A stretch of 13,268 nucleotides of DNA from CAZKVU01 sp964556475 (GCA_964556475.1 CAZKVU010000021.1:1-13268); one strand, 5' to 3'; positions 1 to 7,698 are shown, counted from the first letter of the stretch. Notes: generated by a model not told the origin, from the letters alone. A program made the numbers and translations.

Positions 1-291
1 AATTGATTTTAAGTAATTCCCTACTTGGTTTGATAGCTCCTCTATTTCCTCAAAGGTATACTTTTTTTCAGTTCCCTCATCGTCCTCATAATATAATGCT
101 ACTTTGTTTCGTCTAAAAGAATATGCATTTTTTGTAATCGCGTTGTATGCTGCATTAATCTTGCCATGTTCAAACCATACAAGATCCTGGACATACTTAT
201 CATAACTAAACGTTTTGTTGACGGCCTCGTAATTCTTAAGTTGTGAAGTATTTTTTAATGAAGGATCTTTTTCAATGAGTTTTGTCTTCAT
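1..291 (-). CDS. acs: Acetyl-CoA synthetase-like enzyme (AMP-forming), N-terminal part only
   Basis: An open frame of 97 codons starts at ATG 291 and runs off the left edge with no stop. The product would activate acetate (or another short acyl acid) to acyl-CoA through an acyl-AMP intermediate in the cytosol. What is visible corresponds to the N-terminal ACAS_N region. The stretch WFEHGKINAAYNAI (about residues 42-55) matches the family pattern W-[FY]-x-x-G-x-[LI]-N-x-A-x-N. It is followed by RNKVALYYEDDEG and YTFEEIEELSNQVGNYL, matching the segment that leads into the adenylation domain. The catalytic AMP-binding and Lys motifs lie outside the window. ATG 291 is supported by a promoter whose -10 box ends 6 nt upstream. 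There is no Shine-Dalgarno sequence. The gene is divergent from the PfkB-type kinase. A propionyl- or other acyl-CoA synthetase of the same superfamily cannot be excluded. Confidence 0.8.
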   Translation of the reverse strand, partial: MKTKLIEKDPSLKNTSQLKNYEAVNKTFSYDKYVQDLVWFEHGKINAAYNAITKNAYSFRRNKVALYYEDDEGTEKKYTFEEIEELSNQVGNYLKSI

Positions 292-297
292 AGATTC

Positions 298-326
298 ATG
301 ATAGGAAAGATAGTGTGTTATGTCAA
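298..326 (-). promoter_or_regulatory. Promoter of the acetyl-CoA synthetase gene, predicted leaderless
   Basis: On the minus strand there is a perfect -35 hexamer TTGACA (326-321), a 17-nt spacer and a -10 hexamer TATCAT (303-298). Only 6 nt separate the -10 box from ATG 291, so transcription should begin at or next to the start codon. Its -35 box directly abuts the -35 box of the divergent kinase promoter. Confidence 0.65.
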
Positions 327-355
327 TTGAAATATTTACATCGAGTATGTATCCT
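327..355 (+). promoter_or_regulatory. Promoter of the PfkB-family kinase gene, predicted leaderless
   Basis: TTGAAA (327-332), a 17-nt spacer and TATCCT (350-355) are followed by 7 nt and then ATG 363. This is nearly the same geometry as the divergent acs promoter. Transcription is predicted to start at about 362-363, leaving no room for a ribosome binding site. The -10 match is moderate. Confidence 0.5.
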
Positions 356-362
356 TAACACT

Positions 363-1268
363 ATGTATGATTTAGTTGTATTTGGCGATATAACCATCGA
401 TCTTTATTACAAAGGGAGAGATCTAACACATGACAAAGAGCGTTTTCACCTTGCGTATGGGGGTAAATATTATGCAGAAGAATTTCATCAGACCATTGGT
501 GGAAGCGGTGGCAATGTTGCTATTAATGGCTCATTTCTCGGCTTGAATACAGCTGTCGTTTCTAAAGTTGGCGAAACAGGTCTTAAGAATGTTATTATCC
601 AGTATCTTGTTAAGAAAAATGTTTCTACCGAATTCCTTATTTTTGATAAAACATACACGAGTGTTTCAACTATATTATTGGGCGAAGATGGCGAGAGAAC
701 TATTATTAAGTATAGTGATGAGAAAAAAAGCTTTCCGCTTAACCCAACAGCCGTAGATCGCATAAAGAAGGCAGGGATCATTTTTATGGGTAATTTGCAC
801 GATATTTCGCTATCTGATAGAGTCTCTACGCTCAAGAGTATTGATACGCCTGAAAATATCATCGCGCTCAATCTTGGAGCTCAGGATTGTGAACTAAAGG
901 TCGATAAAATGAAACCGCTACTTGAATTTGTTGATATGCTTTTTGTAAATCGATATGAGTTTTCGTTGCTTATCGGGAAAAAGCCTGAAACTCTGAATCT
1001 TAAAGATAACCAGCTGAAGAATTTAAAGCTCGATCTGGATATGCTCGTTATAACTGATAGCACACATGGAAGCTATGCATATACAAAGGACTCTGTTTAT
1101 TTCGAACCTGCAGCCAAGATTAAGAATATTATAGACGCTACAGGGGCTGGAGATTCATTTACCAGTGCATTCCTGGCTCAATATAAGAGAACACAAAACA
1201 TTCAAACATCACTTCAATCTGGGACAGAGAATGCCGCTCGAGTGCTTAAAAAGATTGGAGCTCACTAA
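363..1268 (+). CDS. PfkB/ribokinase-family carbohydrate or nucleoside kinase
   Basis: This 301-residue cytosolic kinase would transfer phosphate from ATP to a sugar or nucleoside hydroxyl. The family's N-terminal glycine signature is GGSGGNVAIN (residues 46-55). The C-terminal signature DATGAGDSFTSAF (258-270) contains the anion hole and the catalytic base Asp264. VNRYEFSLL (195-203) matches the conserved N-x-x-E segment. A longer frame opens at 315, but ATG 363 is preferred because MYDLVVFGDITIDLY is the typical first strand of the family and a promoter ends 7 nt before it. The 3' end overlaps the convergent iPGM gene by 23 nt. The substrate cannot be read from the sequence: ribose, fructose, a fructose phosphate, adenosine and 2-keto-3-deoxygluconate kinases all share this fold. 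Its central-carbon neighbours suggest a sugar or sugar phosphate, which is inference. Confidence 0.88.
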   Translation: MYDLVVFGDITIDLYYKGRDLTHDKERFHLAYGGKYYAEEFHQTIGGSGGNVAINGSFLGLNTAVVSKVGETGLKNVIIQYLVKKNVSTEFLIFDKTYTSVSTILLGEDGERTIIKYSDEKKSFPLNPTAVDRIKKAGIIFMGNLHDISLSDRVSTLKSIDTPENIIALNLGAQDCELKVDKMKPLLEFVDMLFVNRYEFSLLIGKKPETLNLKDNQLKNLKLDLDMLVITDSTHGSYAYTKDSVYFEPAAKIKNIIDATGAGDSFTSAFLAQYKRTQNIQTSLQSGTENAARVLKKIGAH

Positions 1269-2889
1269 TACCTTCGACAAGGTTTCGACCTGTCATATCA
1301 ATTGGTTTTGGTATACCGAGTAAAAATAATACTGTTGGCGCAACGTCTCCTAGGATTCCTGGTTCAAGCTCAAGCGGTTTATCCTTAACTCTTGGGTCAA
1401 CAACAACGAACGGGACCGGATTATTTGTATGCTCGGTTGACACACTACCGGTAGTGGGATTAACCATTTCTTCAACGTTGCCATGGTCGGCAGTAATAAG
1501 CATTGTGTAGTCGTGCTGCAGTGTGGTATCGATTATAGGCTTTAGACATTCATCAAGAACCTTAATTGCCTGCAAGCAGCCTTCGAAATTACCTGTATGA
1601 CCAAGCATATCTGCATTCGCATAATTAACCACAATGAGTTTATATTGCTCGGACGAGATTGCATTAACGAGTTTTTCAGTTATCTCATGAGCTGACATTT
1701 CAGGTTTAAGATCATATGTTGGCACTGATGGAGATGGAACAATATCGCGTACTTCCCCATCATAAACTGTATCGTGCATACCGTTGAAATAGATCGTAAC
1801 AAATCTTTCTTTTTCACTTTCTGCTAGTCTAAGCTGCTTAAGTCCTTTTTTTGCTACAACTTCACCAAGTGAATTATCTATTGAAATTGAAGGGAAAGCT
1901 ACTTTGACCGGGAGACCTTTTTCATATTCGGTCATAGTTACGAACACAAGATTTTGTATGATCTTTTTACGCTTAAATGTTGTGACTTCCTGAGATTTGT
2001 TATCAGTATTTTGGATATTTTTTTGATCGGATGTTTGATATTTTCTATGAAATTCAAGCCTTTCAAAATTATTAAGCACGAATGCCTTTGTTAGTTCTCG
2101 CGGTCTGTCGATCCTAAAATTATAGAAAATAACCGAATCATTGTCCTGAATAAGACACACAGGTTTTCCGCTTTGGTCAACAATATTCGTAGGCTCAATA
2201 AATTCATCAAAAATATTATTCTTATACGCCTGTTCAACAGCATCTTGCCATGATTGTGCTTTTGCGCCCTCTCCCAGTGTCAGCATGTTATATGCTTTTT
2301 CTATCCTGTCCCAGCGATTATCTCTGTCCATACCATAAAACCGACCCATAACACTTGCAATTTTCCCAACACCTATTTCATGCATTTTTTCTTCAAGCTC
2401 AGTCAAATACTCCTTGATTTTCTGAGGGGGCGAATCGCGCCCATCACCAATAACATGCACATACACATTGGTCATGTTTTGCTCCTTCATGAGATTGAGA
2501 AGCGCATAAAGATGATCCTTATGCGAATGAATGGAGCCTTGTCCAAGAAGACCAATTAAGTGAATAGCACTTCGCTGCACCTCGACATGTTTCGTTGCTT
2601 CTAAAAATGCCTGATTCATATAAAAACTTCCGTCAGCAATGCTGAGGTTAATCCGTGGAAGGCTTTGAAAAACAATTCTACCTGCGGTTATATTTAAATG
2701 TCCAACTTCAGTACTTCCAGCTTCATTTTTAGGTAATCCAACAGATTCCCCGGAAGCAGTAAGCAGCGTATGAGGATATGTTTTTTGAAGATCCTTAAAA
2801 TTTTGAGGATCAGCTACAAAGAAAGCATTACCAGGTCCAGGCAGAGAAAGTCCTAATCCGTCAAAAATAACTAACACAACGCCATTCAT
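1246..2889 (-). CDS. gpmI: 2,3-bisphosphoglycerate-independent phosphoglycerate mutase (iPGM)
   Basis: The enzyme interconverts 3- and 2-phosphoglycerate through a phosphoenzyme, using two metal ions, in lower glycolysis/gluconeogenesis. With ATG 2889 as start it has 547 residues (family about 510). Visible motifs are IFDGLG with metal ligand Asp10, EVGHLN after the nucleophile position, GRDSPP (150-155), RFYGMDRDNRWDR, and NYANADMLGHTGN (Asp427, His431). TADHGN supplies Asp468 and His469, and His487 lies in STEHTNNPVPF. The motif usually written GNSEVGH reads GSTEVGH here, placing Thr60 where the catalytic Ser is expected. A polar insert (about residues 285-307) explains most of the extra length. 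A TTG at 2925 would add 12 residues but coincides with a -35 box, so ATG 2889 is preferred. The gene lies 44 nt downstream of eno and overlaps the convergent kinase gene tail to tail. Confidence 0.93.
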   Translation of the reverse strand: MNGVVLVIFDGLGLSLPGPGNAFFVADPQNFKDLQKTYPHTLLTASGESVGLPKNEAGSTEVGHLNITAGRIVFQSLPRINLSIADGSFYMNQAFLEATKHVEVQRSAIHLIGLLGQGSIHSHKDHLYALLNLMKEQNMTNVYVHVIGDGRDSPPQKIKEYLTELEEKMHEIGVGKIASVMGRFYGMDRDNRWDRIEKAYNMLTLGEGAKAQSWQDAVEQAYKNNIFDEFIEPTNIVDQSGKPVCLIQDNDSVIFYNFRIDRPRELTKAFVLNNFERLEFHRKYQTSDQKNIQNTDNKSQEVTTFKRKKIIQNLVFVTMTEYEKGLPVKVAFPSISIDNSLGEVVAKKGLKQLRLAESEKERFVTIYFNGMHDTVYDGEVRDIVPSPSVPTYDLKPEMSAHEITEKLVNAISSEQYKLIVVNYANADMLGHTGNFEGCLQAIKVLDECLKPIIDTTLQHDYTMLITADHGNVEEMVNPTTGSVSTEHTNNPVPFVVVDPRVKDKPLELEPGILGDVAPTVLFLLGIPKPIDMTGRNLVEGISELQSF

Positions 2890-2896
2890 TATATGA

Positions 2897-2925
2897 AGTA
2901 TATAAAAAGCAGAAACTACGATCAA
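2897..2925 (-). promoter_or_regulatory. Internal promoter for gpmI, predicted leaderless
   Basis: On the minus strand TTGATC (2925-2920), a 17-nt spacer and TATACT (2902-2897) are followed by 7 nt and ATG 2889. The spacing matches the acs and kinase promoters. It occupies the eno-gpmI intergenic space, so gpmI may be expressed separately from the upstream block. The TTG of the -35 box is in frame with gpmI and mimics a start codon. Confidence 0.55.
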
Positions 2926-2933
2926 GATATAAC

Positions 2934-4205
2934 CTATTTTTGAAGAAGCTCGGAATCTATCTGAAGGAGCCTATTATACTTTGCGACACGTTCGCCGCGG
3001 TAAGGTGATCCAAATTTAACAAAATCTGCCTGAACGCCAACGGCAAGGTCTACTATAAAATCATCAAGTGTCTCGTTCATACGTTGAGAAACCATTATTT
3101 TTAAGCCGGCCTTACGAACAAGAGCTATAAGCGTAAATAATTCTGTCATTGTCGCCACTTGGTTTAGTTTAAAAGTTATGACATTGCATGCATTCATACT
3201 GAGAATTTTATCGAGCCTCTTTTTATTTCCACCTACAACATCGTCACCAATAACATAGACATGGTCACCAATTTCCTTTGTTAAAGCCTGCCAGCTTATC
3301 AAATCCTCGGAATGAAGAGGGTCTTCAAGAACAAGTGTTGTGTACTGCTCCGCTATTTCAAGAATAAAAGCAATATAATCCTTCGAATCAAGAGATGAAG
3401 GTTTATCTCGTAATGCATACTTTCTGTCCTTGAAAAAATTATCCGCAGCAAAGTCTATGCCGGTGAATATATCAAGACCCATTTTGAGTTTTTTGCCAAG
3501 AGCCAGTTCCGTAATAGTATCAAGGGCCTCGACATTAGTTGGCAGGACAGGCATATAACCACCTTCATCAGATGTAGGAACAATAATATTCTTCTGCTGA
3601 AAGAGTGCAAGGAGGCCAGAATGAAAGCTCTGCGCAAGTTCCAATGATTGAGGGAATAAGGTTGAGCTTGAGGCGATTATATGAATCTCCTGGAAGTTTA
3701 GATTATTTGAACCATGTAGTGCCCCATTAATCATGTTGTACATAGGTGACGGTATTGATTGAAGGTTAATCTTCACATCGTATGATTTATTAAGTATCTG
3801 ATTAATAAATTGATAGAGGGGTACCTTTGCCTCGAGAGCCTGCGCCTTTAATAAAAGTATGGAAATACATTGAAGCGTGTTAACACCTAGTTTGGTGTGC
3901 TTTTCAGTACCGTCCGCTTTTAAAAGCCAGGCGTCGATATCTTCACGCTGAGAGATATCAACACCAATTAATTTAGGTGCAATAGCATTGGTAATATACG
4001 AACACGCTGTAAGAACGCCCTTTCCTCCATATCTTGCTGGGTCATTATCGCGAAGCTCAACACCTTCAAAATTTCCAACAGAAGTACCAGATGGAATTTG
4101 AGCATAAGCTACAACACCAGAATTCAGCTCAATTCTTCCCTCGATTGTTGGGATGCCTTGAGAATTAAGCCGTTCACGAGCAATTAAGTTTTTGATTTGC
4201 CCCAT
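2934..4205 (-). CDS. eno: Enolase (phosphopyruvate hydratase), divergent
   Basis: The enzyme interconverts 2-phosphoglycerate and PEP in the cytosol; the protein has 423 residues (family about 430). By comparison with enolases from memory, the main catalytic set is kept: Ser42 loop (PSGTS), His164, Glu173 and Glu214 in SDEGGY. Metal ligands are Asp245, Glu294 (LEDP) and Asp321 (GDD); Lys346 (FKLNQ), Arg375 and Lys397 are also present. The ending RVAKYNRLLQI is typical. Two signatures are altered. The N-terminal DSRGNPT-type motif reads NSQGIPT (14-20), and the SHRSGET-type motif reads SQRMNET (373-379), losing a His and the phosphate-contacting Ser. ATG 4205 lies inside the end of ppsA (22-nt overlap), with a purine-rich GAGAAG a few bases upstream, which suggests translational coupling. 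Its place between PEP synthase and iPGM supports a true enolase role rather than another enolase-superfamily reaction. Confidence 0.88.
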   Translation of the reverse strand: MGQIKNLIARERLNSQGIPTIEGRIELNSGVVAYAQIPSGTSVGNFEGVELRDNDPARYGGKGVLTACSYITNAIAPKLIGVDISQREDIDAWLLKADGTEKHTKLGVNTLQCISILLLKAQALEAKVPLYQFINQILNKSYDVKINLQSIPSPMYNMINGALHGSNNLNFQEIHIIASSSTLFPQSLELAQSFHSGLLALFQQKNIIVPTSDEGGYMPVLPTNVEALDTITELALGKKLKMGLDIFTGIDFAADNFFKDRKYALRDKPSSLDSKDYIAFILEIAEQYTTLVLEDPLHSEDLISWQALTKEIGDHVYVIGDDVVGGNKKRLDKILSMNACNVITFKLNQVATMTELFTLIALVRKAGLKIMVSQRMNETLDDFIVDLAVGVQADFVKFGSPYRGERVAKYNRLLQIDSELLQK

Positions 4206-6517
4206 AGCTTCTTCTCAAGTGTATAAACAAGTAATCGAGTGCGATCAACAGCGTCAGGGTTAAGTGATAAACTTGTTGCGCCCCACCTTACCAACATCTG
4301 TGCGAGATCAGGGTAATCAGAGGGAGCCTGTCCACAAACAGAAACTGTAACGCCACTCCTACGGGCTAATTTAACTATTCGTTCCAATGCCCATAGAACA
4401 GCCGGATTCATTTCTGAATAGAGGTGTGCAACTTGACTATTATCCCGATCCACACCCATAATAAGCATTGTTAAATCATTGGTACCTATTGAGATACCAT
4501 CTATACCGAGTTTAATAAACTCCTCTAGCATAATGACCGTCGAAGGGACTTCTACCATAATCCAAAGCTTAAAAGATGGCTCATCATCTAAACCGTGCTC
4601 CTGGAGAATTGTCTTGATTTCCATTAATTCAAGCGGCGTACGGATGAATGGAATCATGAGGTGTAGATTTCTATAGCCTTTTGCTCGAATATTCTTAATT
4701 GCCTCCAGCTCCATGTCAAATACATCCTTCCACTCGATATAGCGAGAAGCACCGCGAAAGCCGATCATTGGATTTTCTTCATGATTCTCGAATTCGTCTC
4801 CTCCTTTAAGGTTTCTATATTCATTTGTCTTGAAGTCTGTTGCACGATATACAACGGGCCTGGGTGCAAACGGTTTAACAACCTTAAGAAGATTCTTCTC
4901 TATTTCCTTGATAAATTCAGCTCTCTTTCCTTGCTTAAGTGCCTTTTTAGGGTGGACACCGATTTGAGCCATCATAAACTCTGCTCTAAATAGGCCTATT
5001 CCATCAACATCCATCCTCGAAACTTTATCTGCCTCGTCAACTTGTGCAAGATTTACATAAATTTTCGTTAAGGTATGAAGGTTTTGATGATGTGTTTGAT
5101 CTTCAGTGTGCTTTTTTTCAGACTTAACAATACCTTCATATACTTCACCAGTTTCTCCATTCACTGAAATTGCATCAAATTTCTTAAGTTTGTCAGTAGC
5201 ACCTTCAGCTCCGACAACAGCCGGTATGCCGAGCTCTCGTGAAACAATAGCAGCATGAGATGTACGTCCGCCGAGCTCCGTAACAATCGCAGAGGCCTTT
5301 TTCATTGCTGGTACATAGTCAGGATCGGTCATTGGAGCGACGAGTACATCACCTTCATGGATTTTATCTATGTCATTAGGCGAAAAGATGATGACGGGTT
5401 TTCCTGACCCGATACCAGGAGAAGCCGGAGATCCTTTAAGAACAACTTTGTACCCAGCAAGCTTACTGTTATCATTGTCACCAGTATCCTTTTTGTTTTT
5501 TATCGTAGTAATAGGTCGCGACTGTACAATGTAGACATTTTCATTTTCTGCTGCCCATTCAATATCCTGCGGCCATCCATAATGCTGTTCAATATCCTCT
5601 ACAACCTTTGCTAAAGATTTAATAGTCTGATCGCTGATTTTTTGTCTTGAACCTGACTCTTTAGTTAAGGTGACTTCTTCATTGTCGATTCCCTTTTTAA
5701 TAAGTTTGACCTTCTGGCTTTTAATTTCCTTTTTGAGTATTTCAAGCGTCCCTTTTTTTACTTCGTAATGATCCGGTGTAACAACTCCCCCAACAATATA
5801 CTCGCCAAGACCATGAATTGCCTCAATAGTAATAATATCCTGGTTATTTGTAATTGGGTCAAGTGAAAAAGCTATACCAGACTGCGTTGACTGAACCATT
5901 CGTTGCACAACAGACGCTAGACCTACTTTCAGATGGTCAAATTTCTGCTGTTGGCGATAATACATTGCCCTATCCGTAAACAGCGATGCCCAGCTATGCT
6001 TTACCTTATCAAGTAAATGATTTTCTCCTTTTACATTGAGATATGTTTCTTGTTGACCTGCAAATGATGCGTCAGGAAGATCCTCAGCGGTTGCAGAAGA
6101 GCGTACAGCAACCAAAGGTTCCTTGTAGGCAGATTTAAGATGATAGACAATCTGTTGTGTTTTACTTCTTTTGTAGTGCTCGGCCTCTTTTTCGAGTAAA
6201 TGATGATAATGATGATGAATATCGCTAATGAGATCTTTTGGAACTTCAGCATTCAAAATAAGTCGTCTAATTGCTTCTGCAGCATCCTGAAGCTCTTTCG
6301 AGTTTTCAAAATTAATAGCATTTACAAATTGATAAATGTCTTTCTGCAAATCGTTGTGTTTTATAACGTAGAAATATGCCTGTGCTGTAACTACAAATCC
6401 ATATGGGACAGGAAAATGAGCGCGGAGCATTTCACCAAGGTTGGCACCCTTGCCTCCAACAGTAGGAATATCGTGCTTGTCAATTTCATCAAACCAGACA
6501 ATGTACTTATTTTTCAT
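4184..6517 (-). CDS. ppsA: Phosphoenolpyruvate synthase (pyruvate, water dikinase)
   Basis: The enzyme makes PEP, AMP and phosphate from pyruvate, ATP and water, the entry step of gluconeogenesis. The 777-residue protein has the expected three-part layout. The N-terminal ATP-grasp-like PPDK domain (about 15-340) includes VGGKGANLGEM, AVRSSATAEDLPDASFAGQQETYL (split around residues 137-160) and IVQSRPITT. The swivelling phosphohistidine domain (about 360-465) has GGRTSHAAI with catalytic His421 and the ELGIPAVVG that follows. The C-terminal TIM-barrel PEP/pyruvate domain (about 480-770) has GIGLFRAEFM, GFRGASRY, MVEVPS, SIGTNDLT and VCGQAPSD with the conserved Cys728. The length is normal. The start is the first Met of a typical N-terminus. 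It is preceded by an inverted repeat and followed by an overlapping eno. A short His-rich run (residues 101-106) sits in a helical region and has no known role. Confidence 0.95.
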   Translation of the reverse strand: MKNKYIVWFDEIDKHDIPTVGGKGANLGEMLRAHFPVPYGFVVTAQAYFYVIKHNDLQKDIYQFVNAINFENSKELQDAAEAIRRLILNAEVPKDLISDIHHHYHHLLEKEAEHYKRSKTQQIVYHLKSAYKEPLVAVRSSATAEDLPDASFAGQQETYLNVKGENHLLDKVKHSWASLFTDRAMYYRQQQKFDHLKVGLASVVQRMVQSTQSGIAFSLDPITNNQDIITIEAIHGLGEYIVGGVVTPDHYEVKKGTLEILKKEIKSQKVKLIKKGIDNEEVTLTKESGSRQKISDQTIKSLAKVVEDIEQHYGWPQDIEWAAENENVYIVQSRPITTIKNKKDTGDNDNSKLAGYKVVLKGSPASPGIGSGKPVIIFSPNDIDKIHEGDVLVAPMTDPDYVPAMKKASAIVTELGGRTSHAAIVSRELGIPAVVGAEGATDKLKKFDAISVNGETGEVYEGIVKSEKKHTEDQTHHQNLHTLTKIYVNLAQVDEADKVSRMDVDGIGLFRAEFMMAQIGVHPKKALKQGKRAEFIKEIEKNLLKVVKPFAPRPVVYRATDFKTNEYRNLKGGDEFENHEENPMIGFRGASRYIEWKDVFDMELEAIKNIRAKGYRNLHLMIPFIRTPLELMEIKTILQEHGLDDEPSFKLWIMVEVPSTVIMLEEFIKLGIDGISIGTNDLTMLIMGVDRDNSQVAHLYSEMNPAVLWALERIVKLARRSGVTVSVCGQAPSDYPDLAQMLVRWGATSLSLNPDAVDRTRLLVYTLEKKLWGKSKT

Positions 6518-6537
6518 AGGCTTTCATTAAAATAATG

Positions 6538-6554
6538 AACACATTTGATGTGTT
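6538..6554. repeat. Perfect 7-bp inverted repeat upstream of ppsA, possible operator or weak hairpin
   Basis: AACACAT-TTG-ATGTGTT forms two perfect 7-bp arms around a 3-nt centre. It lies 21-37 nt upstream of the ppsA start, between PGI/PMI and ppsA. The position and size fit an operator for a dimeric regulator. As RNA it could form a weak A/U-rich hairpin followed by a U-rich stretch on the minus strand, so attenuation or termination of the upstream transcript is an alternative. Confidence 0.4.
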
Positions 6555-6560
6555 AGATAC

Positions 6561-6590
6561 ATGTTACATCCTTTTTGAGCTAGATTGCAA
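6561..6590 (-). promoter_or_regulatory. ppsA: Candidate promoter upstream of ppsA
   Basis: On the minus strand TTGCAA (6590-6585), an 18-nt spacer and TAACAT (6566-6561) would start transcription near 6554, at the edge of the inverted repeat. Both hexamers are imperfect, and transcription could equally continue from the upstream PGI/PMI gene. Confidence 0.25.
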
Positions 6591-6602
6591 GGGTAATTCT
6601 GT

Positions 6603-7682
6603 TTAGGCGTGAGCTATACGCTTTTTGAACCCTTCCACCTGTGGTATTGGAGATGGATCTATACCATTGAGCATGGCAAGATAGAAACCTAAATAGGATC
6701 CTATATGGATTGCTGCAACTGTTTGAGATAACTTATGTTTACCAGGTACATCGATTATAAACGTGTCATGATGCAGAGATTTCATTGTTTCTTCCGTTGC
6801 TGTAAGTCTAGCTTTCAGTCTATTGGAATAATCAGAAGAACGTAGGAAAATGTACATGTCATTTTGGTCTAAGCTGTGTGGGTAGATAAGACCTTCAAGC
6901 AAATGATGATCACACTCAGGAAGTGGGAAATATACTGCAAGTGACTTTGCGTTTTCATTAAGCTGATTACGGGTTGCATGAATTGAGCCGATTAAGTGTT
7001 CAGCAGCAATGAATATAGGCAGTTTCTCGTGAGTATTCCACGCGAGCTGTTTTATACTATTGTTTTCTGTTGGTGCGCCTATACCATATTGAATATTATT
7101 AGTATCAAGCGTTGTATAAACATCATCAAGTGTTTCTGGATCAACCTTAATCATTTTTAGCTTATCTAGGAAGGCAATAAGCGCAAAAATAGAATATCCA
7201 ATAGCCATACGAGGTTGATTGCTCGGATTGTGTTGAGGGTCGATCTTGTAAAAAAAAGATCCGGCTGAATGTGCTTCCTGTTCAAGTGTTCCACCTGCAG
7301 AAACAGCATAAATTTTTGCTCCTTTTTCTCTCGCTTGATGAAAACACGAAAGGGTTTCTTCTGTTGTTCCAGAATACGTTTGAACAATAACAAGTGTCTC
7401 GGACGATACATATGCAGGAAGATTGTAATCATTAACAATCTCAAATGGAATATTCAAGCTCCCGCCATATAAATACTTTAAAACATAGGCGCCAAGTGCT
7501 GATCCTCCCATTCCTGAAAAAACAATGTTCTTAACGTTGCCATATTGCGGGTCGATATTCATTGATTGGATTTCCTCCCATGTTTGCTTCAATTGAAGGG
7601 GAAGTTCAAGGATTGAAGCACGCATATTTTGTGTATCGAGTTTTGAATAAAGTTCAGGCGAATCTAAATTAATTGTATCCAT
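6603..7682 (-). CDS. Bifunctional phosphoglucose/phosphomannose isomerase (archaeal-type)
   Basis: This 359-residue SIS-fold isomerase would interconvert fructose-6-P with glucose-6-P and with mannose-6-P. The first SIS domain has SGMGGSALGAYVL (56-68), the EIVNDYNLP segment (81-89) and the phosphate-binding loop TYSGTTEET (102-110). The SAGG turn (128-131) and QPRMAIGYS (156-164) match the family's P-R-x-x-x-G motif. The C-terminal half has RNQLNENAKSLA with the probable catalytic Glu243, and PECDHHLLEG with His259 at the base/ring-opening position. This is the short bifunctional type first known from archaea, not the roughly 550-residue bacterial Pgi. Only 16 nt separate it from the upstream phosphomannomutase gene, so the two are almost certainly co-transcribed. 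The product feeds that mutase. No Shine-Dalgarno sequence is seen. Confidence 0.9.
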   Translation of the reverse strand: MDTINLDSPELYSKLDTQNMRASILELPLQLKQTWEEIQSMNIDPQYGNVKNIVFSGMGGSALGAYVLKYLYGGSLNIPFEIVNDYNLPAYVSSETLVIVQTYSGTTEETLSCFHQAREKGAKIYAVSAGGTLEQEAHSAGSFFYKIDPQHNPSNQPRMAIGYSIFALIAFLDKLKMIKVDPETLDDVYTTLDTNNIQYGIGAPTENNSIKQLAWNTHEKLPIFIAAEHLIGSIHATRNQLNENAKSLAVYFPLPECDHHLLEGLIYPHSLDQNDMYIFLRSSDYSNRLKARLTATEETMKSLHHDTFIIDVPGKHKLSQTVAAIHIGSYLGFYLAMLNGIDPSPIPQVEGFKKRIAHA

Positions 7683-7698
7683 AGTTTATGAATAATTA

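Noticed and set aside
488..871. 127-codon minus-strand frame inside the kinase gene
   Set aside because: It is antisense to a clearly recognised PfkB-type gene, with no start signal and no family resemblance.
2254..2559. 101-codon plus-strand frame inside gpmI
   Set aside because: It is antisense to conserved iPGM coding sequence and has a composition (Cys, His, Phe rich) typical of shadow frames.
6200..6217. His-rich run in PEP synthase as a metal-binding site
   Set aside because: It is a short run in a helical, non-catalytic part of the PPDK domain, with no support from the family.
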